From the NCBI RefSeq assembly GCF_014656435.1, contig NZ_BNCK01000005.1:186001-250000 (forward strand): DNA of 64,000 nt, in the 5' to 3' direction. Source of the stretch: Thalassotalea marina (GTDB lineage: Bacteria; Pseudomonadota; Gammaproteobacteria; Enterobacterales; Alteromonadaceae). The position numbers and the translations under genes were made by a program. The notes under the pieces are model-generated. The model searched no databases. It was not told the DNA's origin and was given only the letters and a program-made list of their open reading frames with translations. Positions within the stretch are counted from its first letter, which is position 1; the number at the start of each line of letters is the position of its first letter. Of this stretch, positions 56,837 to 64,000 are shown in pieces.

Positions 56837-57928
56837 ATGGGATTTAAATGTGGTATCGTTGGTCTACCCAACGTAGGTAAATCAACCCTTTTCAACGCAT
56901 TAACCAAAGCAGGAATTGAAGCAGCTAACTTCCCGTTTTGTACAATTGAACCTAATACAGGTGTTGTACCTGTTCCAGATCCGCGTTTAGATAAGCTAGC
57001 TGCTATTGTCAAACCCGAACGTGTCATTGCCACAACAATGGAATTTGTTGATATTGCTGGATTGGTTGCTGGAGCTTCTAAAGGTGAAGGTTTAGGTAAC
57101 AAATTTTTAGCGAACATTCGTGAAACAGATGCCATTGGCCATGTAGTTCGCTGTTTTGATAACGAAAACATTGTGCACGTTTCCGGTAAAGTAAGCCCAG
57201 CTGACGATATTGATGTTATCAATACTGAATTAGCTTTAGCTGATATGGATACTGCTGAACGCGCAATTCAACGCCAAACTAAAAAGGCAAAAGGCGGTGA
57301 TAAAGACGCAAAATTTGAATTGCCAGTACTTGAGAAAATTTTAAAACACGTTGAAGAAGGCAATATGGTTCGTTCTCTAGAGCTAACTAAAGAAGAACTA
57401 GCTGCCGTTAAATACTTAAACTTCCTAACAGTTAAGCCAACTATGTACATTGCAAATGTTAATGATGATGGCTTTGAAAATAACCCATATTTAGACCAAG
57501 TACGTGAAATTGCTGCCAATGAAGGTGCGGTAGTTGTTGCAGTATGTGCCGAAATTGAAGGTGAACTGTCTGAAATGGATGAAGAAGACCGCGAAATCTT
57601 CATGGAAGAAATGGGTTTAGAAGAGCCAGGACTTAACCGAGTGATCAACTCAGGTTACGGTTTACTTAGCTTACAAACATACTTCACCGCTGGCGTAAAA
57701 GAAGTTCGTGCATGGACCGTAAAACAAAACGCGACAGCACCACAAGCTGCTGGTGTTATCCACACTGACTTCGAAAAAGGCTTTATTCGCGCTGAAGTTG
57801 TTGGTTTTGACGACTTTATTGAGCACAACGGTGAATCAGGCGCTAAAGAAGCAGGTAAGTGGCGACTTGAAGGTAAAGATTACATCGTAAAAGATGGTGA
57901 TGTTGTTCACTTTAGATTTAATGTCTAG
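56837..57928 (+). CDS. ychF: redox-regulated ribosome-binding ATPase YchF
   Basis: Obg-family (TRAFAC) protein that prefers ATP over GTP and binds ribosomes. 363 residues. P-loop [15 protein letters not shown], switch region [19 protein letters not shown], the degenerate G4 motif NVNDDGFE, and a C-terminal TGS-type domain ([15 protein letters not shown]). Followed by a terminator. Confidence 0.97.
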   Translation: MGFKCGIVGLPNVGKSTLFNALTKAGIEAANFPFCTIEPNTGVVPVPDPRLDKLAAIVKPERVIATTMEFVDIAGLVAGASKGEGLGNKFLANIRETDAIGHVVRCFDNENIVHVSGKVSPADDIDVINTELALADMDTAERAIQRQTKKAKGGDKDAKFELPVLEKILKHVEEGNMVRSLELTKEELAAVKYLNFLTVKPTMYIANVNDDGFENNPYLDQVREIAANEGAVVVAVCAEIEGELSEMDEEDREIFMEEMGLEEPGLNRVINSGYGLLSLQTYFTAGVKEVRAWTVKQNATAPQAAGVIHTDFEKGFIRAEVVGFDDFIEHNGESGAKEAGKWRLEGKDYIVKDGDVVHFRFNV

Positions 57929-57945
57929 TACAGCAAAACGATTTT

Positions 57946-57972
57946 AAAAAGCCACTCTAAGTGGCTTTTTTT
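57946..57972 (+). terminator. intrinsic terminator after ychF
   Basis: AAAAAGCCAC-TCTAA-GTGGCTTTTT followed by T, 17 bp after the stop. End of rplY-pth-ychF. Confidence 0.9.
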
Positions 57973-58147
57973 ATGCCTACAAAACTTACAAAGCACGCGT
58001 TCAGCTCACTAAATAGTCACACTTTGCTTTTATTTTAGCCATACAGCCAAGTTATTCTATTTACTGATAAAAATAAGTTAGTAAAAAACAATTTTTCTAC
58101 CATACTAGATGCACACCCTTTGTAACAATAACAACATAGAGGTATCT

Positions 58148-58498
58148 ATGAAAAAAACACTTTTATTAACTAGTATTGTTTTTAGTGCACTAACCCTTTC
58201 GCCAAACGTTTCAGCAAATGATAGTGTTGGACTACGTGTTTGTGAATATATTAAAGCTAATGACAAGAGTCGCTTACGTTCGTATCTTAAACAGCAAAAA
58301 TTACGTGTTAGAAACTTATACGATCAAATTAAATGCAATGATATGAACCTACTTATATTTGCCGCTGCGAATCAGTCATTAGAAGCCGGTGAATTTTTAA
58401 TTGGTAAAATTCCCGCCAAAAAAGTTCAAGAAGAAATAGACAATATTGCTAAACATTCAGCTCATTTAGCAGAAGAAGCTCGATTACGCGTTGAGTAA
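58148..58498 (+). CDS. secreted DUF3718 family protein
   Basis: 116 residues from ATG 58148 (GAGG lies 6 bases before it). Signal peptide of about 23 residues ending VSA. The mature protein matches the DUF3718 pattern: VCEYIKANDKSRLRSYLKQQ, LYDQIKCNDMNLLIFAA, with Cys32 and Cys63 possibly forming a disulfide, and ankyrin-like helical spacing. Common in Alteromonadales; function unknown. Confidence 0.87.
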   Translation: MKKTLLLTSIVFSALTLSPNVSANDSVGLRVCEYIKANDKSRLRSYLKQQKLRVRNLYDQIKCNDMNLLIFAAANQSLEAGEFLIGKIPAKKVQEEIDNIAKHSAHLAEEARLRVE

Positions 58499-58510
58499 TT
58501 AGATAAACAC

Positions 58511-58540
58511 ACGCACTGTATTTATCATAATGCAGTGCGT
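58511..58540 (+). terminator. weak hairpin after the DUF3718 gene
   Basis: ACGCACTG / CAGTGCGT, 8-bp stem and 14-nt loop, then a broken T stretch (TTGCTCTTTC). Possible terminator only. Confidence 0.5.
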
Positions 58541-58689
58541 TTGCTCTTTCCCATTATTAAAACCATATCACATGCCATACAGTTGGCTATTTTATCACCA
58601 GAAAAGTCTATGATACGCCTATAATAAACACGGTTTGACGAGAGTTTAGCCAAACGAGTCGAAATAGGTATTTTTTTGAAAAAAAACGG

Positions 58690-58718
58690 TTGACGTTAGC
58701 CAATCAGATTTGCATAAT
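58690..58718 (+). promoter_or_regulatory. sigma-70 promoter of the tRNA array
   Basis: -35 TTGACG (58690-58695), exact 17-bp spacer, -10 CATAAT (58713-58718), followed by a GC-rich discriminator ACGCGCC, the kind linked to stringent control of stable RNA. The first tRNA starts 34 bases after the -10. Confidence 0.85.
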
Positions 58719-58751
58719 ACGCGCCACTTGCTGAGAGGCAAGGTTGTAAAT

Positions 58752-58828
58752 GGCTACATAGCTCAGCTGGTTAGAGCACATCACTCATAATGATGGGGTC
58801 CCAAGTTCAAATCTCGGTGTAGCCACCA
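58752..58828 (+). tRNA. tRNA-Met (CAT), copy 1
   Basis: 77 nt with encoded CCA. Acceptor GGCTACA/TGTAGCC, anticodon loop CTCATAA. The anticodon arm and loop match E. coli elongator tRNA-Met; initiator features are absent. Confidence 0.96.
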
Positions 58829-58836
58829 TTTACAAT

Positions 58837-58921
<85 letters not shown>

Positions 58922-58958
58922 TTTAAATAACATGAGTTATTTAAATAAGAAACATTGT

Positions 58959-59033
58959 AGGGGTATAGCCAAGCGGTAAGGCAGCGGGTTTTGATCCCGT
59001 CATTCAGAGGTTCAAATCCTCTTACCCCTGCCA
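58959..59033 (+). tRNA. tRNA-Gln (TTG), copy 1
   Basis: 75 nt with encoded CCA. Acceptor AGGGGTA / TACCCCT, anticodon loop TTTTGAT between CGGG and CCCG. Confidence 0.96.
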
Positions 59034-59085
59034 CTTCATTGAAGTGGGAGTATAAATCAACAATGTTTCACTTAAGAATTACGGA

Positions 59086-59160
59086 AGGGGTATAGCCAAG
59101 CGGTAAGGCAGCGGGTTTTGATCCCGTCATTCAGAGGTTCAAATCCTCTTACCCCTGCCA
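59086..59160 (+). tRNA. tRNA-Gln (TTG), copy 2
   Basis: Identical in sequence to copy 1; 75 nt with CCA. Separated from copy 1 by 52 bases. Confidence 0.96.
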
Positions 59161-59205
59161 ATTCTTAAGACAAAATATTTTGGTGTTAATCACCTATCTC
59201 AAAAT

Positions 59206-59290
<85 letters not shown>

Positions 59291-59383
59291 TTTTGAGAAC
59301 ACTTAGAAGTTAAATTCTAAAAATCCTTTCTTAACTATACTACACTTAGTCAAACAAGCGCAGTGTAATTATCAAAGGCTTAT

Positions 59384-59460
59384 GGCTACATAGCTCAGCT
59401 GGTTAGAGCACATCACTCATAATGATGGGGTCCCAAGTTCAAATCTCGGTGTAGCCACCA
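59384..59460 (+). tRNA. tRNA-Met (CAT), copy 2
   Basis: Identical to copy 1, and followed by the same 8-base spacer TTTACAAT before a tRNA-Leu. Confidence 0.96.
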
Positions 59461-59468
59461 TTTACAAT

Positions 59469-59553
<85 letters not shown>

Positions 59554-59591
59554 TTCAAGTAACATCAGTTACAAGAATACGTAAGCATTGC

Positions 59592-59666
59592 AGGGGTATA
59601 GCCAAGCGGTAAGGCAGCGGGTTTTGATCCCGTCATTCAGAGGTTCAAATCCTCTTACCCCTGCCA
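59592..59666 (+). tRNA. tRNA-Gln (TTG), copy 3
   Basis: Identical to the other two Gln copies. Last tRNA of the array; no strong terminator is visible right after it. Confidence 0.96.
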
Positions 59667-59816
59667 CTTATGCTTATTCATCATATTATTCAAATTGTAT
59701 CACCGTTAAGTTATAAACCTACTTTCTCTAATTTTATCCCTTACGCTCTATAAGCAACTAAGACCAACAGAAATAAATAGTTATGCCAACTGAAATCAAT
59801 ATTTTAATTTGGGCAA

Positions 59817-59847
59817 TAAAAAAGGAAACCGCTATTTCACTGGCTTC
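59817..59847 (-). terminator. terminator after ubiF
   Basis: On the minus strand GGAAGCC (59847-59841) pairs with GGTTTCC (59829-59823, one G-U) and is followed by TTTTTTATT. Lies 40 bp after the ubiF stop, facing the tRNA array. Confidence 0.75.
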
Positions 59848-59886
59848 CTCGTTATGTTGACTATCAATAGCAATTGATATTAAAGA

Positions 59887-61056
59887 CTATACACCACACG
59901 CGTAGGCTAACGCTTTTGATTTTAATAGCGGAGCTTTGTTTGCTGCCATCAAACCAAAATTACGAACCGCTTTTAACAGGGGATTATCGTTACTAAATGC
60001 AGAGTAAAACGCGTCCATGGTCGACATCATTAATAAATTGTCATAGCGACGTGCTTTTTCATAATTGGCAAGTGTGTCGCTTGCATGCCATGCTTGCCCT
60101 TCCCCAATAGCTTTAGCAAACACAGTTTGCAGTGCCTTAACATCTTTAAAGCCTAAATTAACGCCCTGCCCTGCAAGTGGATTAATCGTATGGGCAGCGT
60201 CACCCAATAAAATTACTCGCCCCTTTACATATTGGTTTGCGTGGCGACGAGTTAGAGAGAAAGCGCCTTTATCTACCACTTGAACTTGACCAAGCCTTGG
60301 TGGAAAGTGCTGGTTAATTTCATTGGTCAATTGCTCATTGGTTAGCTGAGACAAACGAGCAAGTTCTTGCTTTTGATGGTACCAAACTAAGGAAGCATGC
60401 TTACCTGGCATAGGCAACATAGCTACAGGCCCCGTTGGAAAAAACTGTTGCCAGGTAATATCTTGTTGTGAAGTTTCGGTTTTCACGTTAATCAACATAG
60501 CATCTTGCGCATAATCCCAACCCGTTAAGCCAATGCCAGCTTTTTGCCTTATCTGAGAATTTGCACCATCAGCTGCTATGAGTACTTTAACTTGTAGCTG
60601 CTTTTCACTTTCAAGCGTTAGCGCTAAGCAATCTTCATTTTGTTCAAAACTGATCACAGCATCAGGGCACATTAATTTCACGCGTGGTGTTTTTTCAATC
60701 TGCTGCCACAGTGATAATTGGATAAGTCTATTTTCGACAATATGACCAAGATGTGTTTGGTTTATTTCGTCAGCGTTAAATTCAGTGTAGCTACTTTGCA
60801 ACTCCCACACCCCCAAACGGCGATATGGGCACACACGCCAGCGCGCAATTTGTTGCCAAGCATTTAACTGCTCTAACAAATGTTGAGAAGCCAGTGATAT
60901 CGCCGACACGCGCAAGTCAAAGTCCTGCTCTGGAGCAAAATCTTTAGGCTGATATTTTTCAATGAGGGCAACTGTTAAACCAAGTTGAGATAAAGAAAGT
61001 GCAGTTGCAGCACCTACCATGCCACCGCCAACAATGGCGCAATCAAACTTTTCCAT
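59887..61056 (-). CDS. ubiF: FAD-dependent ubiquinone hydroxylase UbiF-like
   Basis: Class A flavin monooxygenase of the UbiH/UbiF/VisC family; UbiF adds the C6 hydroxyl in ubiquinone synthesis. 389 residues (E. coli UbiF 391). FAD motif CAIVGGGMVGAATALSLSQL, the middle VLIAADGANSQIRQ, and GRVILLGDAAHTINPLAGQG with GVNLGFKDV. Naming as UbiF rather than UbiH relies on position: between a Met/Leu/Gln tRNA array and divergent miaB, exactly as in E. coli. Confidence 0.92.
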   Translation of the reverse strand: MEKFDCAIVGGGMVGAATALSLSQLGLTVALIEKYQPKDFAPEQDFDLRVSAISLASQHLLEQLNAWQQIARWRVCPYRRLGVWELQSSYTEFNADEINQTHLGHIVENRLIQLSLWQQIEKTPRVKLMCPDAVISFEQNEDCLALTLESEKQLQVKVLIAADGANSQIRQKAGIGLTGWDYAQDAMLINVKTETSQQDITWQQFFPTGPVAMLPMPGKHASLVWYHQKQELARLSQLTNEQLTNEINQHFPPRLGQVQVVDKGAFSLTRRHANQYVKGRVILLGDAAHTINPLAGQGVNLGFKDVKALQTVFAKAIGEGQAWHASDTLANYEKARRYDNLLMMSTMDAFYSAFSNDNPLLKAVRNFGLMAANKAPLLKSKALAYACGV

Positions 61057-61297
61057 GACAGTACAATCTGATGTTTTTGCCTATTCTAACCAAGCGGGAC
61101 AACAAATTCGATGATTAGGATCAGCTTTTTCACATTAATTATTTGCTGTCGAGCAAATCACAGGTTTGTGTGTTAAATAAGTGTGATTTAACAGCAGCCC
61201 CCTAGCCACACTCCAAAAGAAGGAGTAAAATACGCCCCCTAAAAATTCTCTAGCAAAAACTAGAATCAATTTTAATAGACAATTGGGCTAAAAACGA

Positions 61298-62740
61298 ATG
61301 AGCAAGAAGTTATACATTAAAACCTGGGGCTGTCAGATGAACGAGTACGACTCGCAAAAGATGGCTGATTTATTAGATTCAACACATGGCTTCCAACTGG
61401 CTGAAGAAGCTGAAGATGCTGATGTGATCTTATTAAACACTTGTTCAATTCGTGAAAAAGCACAAGAAAAAGTGTTTCATCAATTAGGCCGTTGGAAAAA
61501 CCTAAAAGACAGCAAACCAGATCTAGTAATAGGTGTTGGTGGTTGTGTGGCATCCCAAGAAGGCGACGCTATTCGTCAACGTGCCCCTTATGTAGATATG
61601 GTGTTTGGTCCACAAACATTGCATCGTTTACCTGAGATGATCCAACAAGTTAAAGGCGAACGTAGCCCAGTTGTAGACGTTAGCTTTCCTGAAATCGAAA
61701 AGTTTGACCGCTTACCAGAGCCTAAAGCTGAAGGCCCAAGTGCCTTTGTGTCAATCATGGAAGGTTGTAGTAAATATTGTACTTTCTGTGTTGTACCGTA
61801 CACGCGTGGTGAAGAAGTTAGCCGTCCACTAGATGACGTGCTTTATGAAATTGCACAACTAGCGGAACAAGGTGTTCGTGAAGTTAACTTGTTAGGCCAA
61901 AACGTAAACGCCTACCGTGGTGAAATGCACGATGGCACTATTTGTCGTTTTTCAGACTTAATTCGCCTTATCGCGACTATCGACGGCATTGATCGTATTC
62001 GTTATACCACATCTCACCCTGTTGAATTTACTGACGATATCATTGATGTTTATCAAGACGTTCCTGAGCTTGTTAGCCACTTACATTTACCGGTTCAAAC
62101 AGGCTCTGACCGTATTCTAATGCAAATGAAGCGCGCTCATACTGCACTTGAATATAAATCTAAAATTCGCCGTTTGCGTAAAGCACGTCCTGACATCTGC
62201 ATGTCATCAGACTTTATCGTTGGCTTCCCAGGTGAAACCGACCAAGACTTTGAAGCAACGATGAACTTAATCAAAGACGTTGATTTTGATTTAAGTTTTA
62301 GTTTTATTTACAGCGCTCGACCAGGTACGCCAGCGGCTGACTTGCCTGATGATGTTACCGATGAAGTGAAAAAACAGCGTTTGCAAATTTTACAAGATCG
62401 CATTAATCAACAAGCATTGCGCATCGCACGTCAAATGTTAGATACAGAGCAACGTATTCTTGTTGAAGGGCCATCTAAGAAAAACCCGATGGAGCTTCGT
62501 GGTCGTACGGAAAACAACCGCATCGTCAACTTTGAAGGTCCACACTCTGTGATTGGTCAATTTGTTGATGTAAAGATTACCGATGTATACGCTAACTCAT
62601 TACGTGGTGACTTAGTCCGCATGGAAAAAGATATGGGGTTACGTATCGCACATTCGCCAGCTGATATATTGTCAAATAGCCATCACAACACGCCAAGTCC
62701 AGAAGTAAATGACTTAGGCGTTGGCACGTTCACGCCGTAA
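61298..62740 (+). CDS. miaB: tRNA-2-methylthio-N6-dimethylallyladenosine synthase
   Basis: Radical SAM methylthiotransferase acting on i6A37 of tRNAs reading U-starting codons. 480 residues. Auxiliary cluster Cys12, Cys49 and Cys83; radical SAM cluster Cys157, Cys161 and Cys164 (CSKYCTFC), the same numbers as in E. coli. C-terminal TRAM domain ([20 protein letters not shown]). Followed by ybeZ 15 bp later. Confidence 0.97.
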   Translation: MSKKLYIKTWGCQMNEYDSQKMADLLDSTHGFQLAEEAEDADVILLNTCSIREKAQEKVFHQLGRWKNLKDSKPDLVIGVGGCVASQEGDAIRQRAPYVDMVFGPQTLHRLPEMIQQVKGERSPVVDVSFPEIEKFDRLPEPKAEGPSAFVSIMEGCSKYCTFCVVPYTRGEEVSRPLDDVLYEIAQLAEQGVREVNLLGQNVNAYRGEMHDGTICRFSDLIRLIATIDGIDRIRYTTSHPVEFTDDIIDVYQDVPELVSHLHLPVQTGSDRILMQMKRAHTALEYKSKIRRLRKARPDICMSSDFIVGFPGETDQDFEATMNLIKDVDFDLSFSFIYSARPGTPAADLPDDVTDEVKKQRLQILQDRINQQALRIARQMLDTEQRILVEGPSKKNPMELRGRTENNRIVNFEGPHSVIGQFVDVKITDVYANSLRGDLVRMEKDMGLRIAHSPADILSNSHHNTPSPEVNDLGVGTFTP

Positions 62741-62755
62741 ATAAGGACTTGATTC

Positions 62756-63865
62756 TTGAGTAATATTGTTACTGAAAGTTTGAAATTAATGCCTGTTGAT
62801 AACAACAGGCAAGCGAACCTTTGTGGCCCAATGGATGACAATCTTAAAGCGATTGAGCGCCGCCTTGGGGTAGAAATTAGTTATAGAGCCAATGACTTTC
62901 GTGTACTAGGTGAAGTTAACAACGTTAAAGCGGTAGTTAAACTACTTAAAGATTTATACGTTGAAACTGAAACCGTGAAAGGCAAAGAAACCACCATTAC
63001 TGATGAAATGGTGCATTTAGCAATTCTAGACGCCAATGTGTTAGAACAAGCGCCAACAAAAGTTGATGTTGACTACGAACAAATGGTCACTATCAAAACG
63101 AAACGGGGCTTAGTCAAACCAAGAAACAAAAATCAATCGGCATACGTGCAAAATGTGCTAACCAATGATATCAGTTTTGGTATAGGCCCTGCTGGTACAG
63201 GTAAAACCTATTTAGCAGTAGCATGTGCAGTTGACGCATTAGAACGACAAGAAGTCCGCCGTATTTTACTGACTCGTCCAGCCGTTGAAGCTGGCGAAAA
63301 GTTAGGTTTTTTACCCGGTGATTTATCACAAAAAGTTGACCCTTACCTTCGCCCTTTATACGACGCATTGTTTGAAATGCTTGGCTTTGAGAAAGTAGAA
63401 AAGCTGATTGAAAGAAGTGTCATTGAAATTGCACCACTGGCATACATGCGTGGTAGAACTCTTAATGATGCGTTCATTATTTTGGATGAAAGCCAAAATA
63501 CGACAGTTGAACAAATGAAAATGTTCTTAACCCGTATAGGTTTTAATTCACGTGCGGTGATCACTGGTGACATTACCCAGGTTGACTTACCTCGCGGCCA
63601 AAAATCAGGTTTACGTCACGCCATTGAGGTACTTGACGATATTCCTGGGGTGAGCTTTAACTTCTTTATGTCAAAAGATGTGGTTCGTCACCCTGTTGTA
63701 GCTCGCATTGTTGAAGCGTACGACAAATATGAAACTAAGGCCAACCGCATTAAAGAAGAAAAAAGACGTCAAGCAGAGCTTGAAAAACAGCAAACAGCAA
63801 ACCCTGTTGCTAATGTTGCATCAAGTGATACAGCGCCTAACAAAGCAGATAACGAGCAAGCTTAA
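62756..63865 (+). CDS. ybeZ: PhoH-like ATPase YbeZ
   Basis: P-loop NTPase of the PhoH family that works with YbeY in rRNA maturation and RNA quality control. 369 residues with a TTG start at 62756, 8 bases after AAGGAC. An N-terminal KH-like part is followed by Walker A GPAGTGKTYLA, Walker B AFIILDESQNTT and the sensor region ITGDITQVDLPRG. The C-terminal tail is charged, Lys/Glu-rich. The stop overlaps the ybeY ATG by one base. Confidence 0.95.
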   Translation: MSNIVTESLKLMPVDNNRQANLCGPMDDNLKAIERRLGVEISYRANDFRVLGEVNNVKAVVKLLKDLYVETETVKGKETTITDEMVHLAILDANVLEQAPTKVDVDYEQMVTIKTKRGLVKPRNKNQSAYVQNVLTNDISFGIGPAGTGKTYLAVACAVDALERQEVRRILLTRPAVEAGEKLGFLPGDLSQKVDPYLRPLYDALFEMLGFEKVEKLIERSVIEIAPLAYMRGRTLNDAFIILDESQNTTVEQMKMFLTRIGFNSRAVITGDITQVDLPRGQKSGLRHAIEVLDDIPGVSFNFFMSKDVVRHPVVARIVEAYDKYETKANRIKEEKRRQAELEKQQTANPVANVASSDTAPNKADNEQA

Positions 63866-64000
63866 TGTTGACTCATCAGTTAGACCTTCAAATCGCCATT
63901 GATGAAAAAAACCTACCCAGCGCAGAAGATTTTCAACGCTGGGTAGATGTAGCTTTATCTGCAGCTAGCAGCCCTTTTGAACTGACTATACGCGTTGTTG
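63865..64000 (+). CDS. ybeY: endoribonuclease YbeY, N-terminal part
   Basis: First about 45 codons only; the gene leaves the window on the right. Starts LTHQLDLQIAIDEKNLPSAE and continues FQRWVDVALSAAS, the usual N-terminus of the zinc-dependent 16S rRNA maturation factor YbeY. The HxxxH metal site is outside the window. Identified mainly by position after ybeZ. Confidence 0.88.
   Translation, partial: MLTHQLDLQIAIDEKNLPSAEDFQRWVDVALSAASSPFELTIRVV

Overview
The window is an ordinary stretch of a low-GC (about 40 % by eye) marine gammaproteobacterial chromosome. The best guess is Alteromonadales, close to Colwelliaceae (Colwellia/Thalassotalea). This rests on DUF3192, DUF3718 and DUF4426 proteins, an NAD-type isocitrate dehydrogenase, paired pilT/pilU, and gene order that follows Escherichia coli block by block. 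Family names come from recognising protein sequences by eye; no search was run.

Layout. 1-1769: end of an RND efflux operon (adaptor plus truncated permease). 1994-11962: the conserved rsmE-gshB-yqgE-ruvX block, pilU/pilT, yggS-proC-yggT-DUF4426-rdgB-hemW. 11977-14863: two large paralogous genes of unknown function, inserted between core blocks. 15240-20391: tadA, then a light-repair operon with a DASH cryptochrome, a second photolyase-like flavoprotein, a 45-residue DUF2256 gene and an iron-sulfur (6-4)-type photolyase. 20464-27109: tRNA-Leu(GAG), secG-tpiA-glmM-folP-ftsH-rlmE and divergent yhbY. 27163-35419: two DUF3192 genes, a KfrA-like gene, syd, queF, a diguanylate cyclase-ppnN-xni operon and an isocitrate dehydrogenase. 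35484-41111: a CsgG/peptidoglycan-binding lipoprotein and a 1327-residue one-protein two-component system. 41270-44294: gcvA-hydrolase-DUF423-rlmM. 44586-45621: a small secreted protein and a GST-like protein. 45813-57928: kdsA-DUF819-sirB1-sirB2-prmC-prfA-hemA, diverging from lolB-ispE-prs-rplY-pth-ychF. 58148-59666: a DUF3718 protein and an eight-tRNA Met/Leu/Gln array. 59887-64000: ubiF, then miaB-ybeZ-ybeY (cut by the window end).

How it fits together. Most genes are housekeeping: tRNA and rRNA modification (rsmE, tadA, queF, rlmE, rlmM, miaB), translation (prfA, prmC, pth, rplY, ychF), envelope building (glmM, kdsA, lolB, ispE, secG), and haem, folate, proline and glutathione synthesis. 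The accessory material is limited: the unknown paralogue pair, the photolyase operon, the large hybrid sensor with its lipoprotein neighbour, and a few small secreted proteins. I see no prophage, transposase, integron, CRISPR array or rRNA operon. The most novel item is the paralogue pair at 11977-14863, with a strong hairpin ending just before the second start codon.
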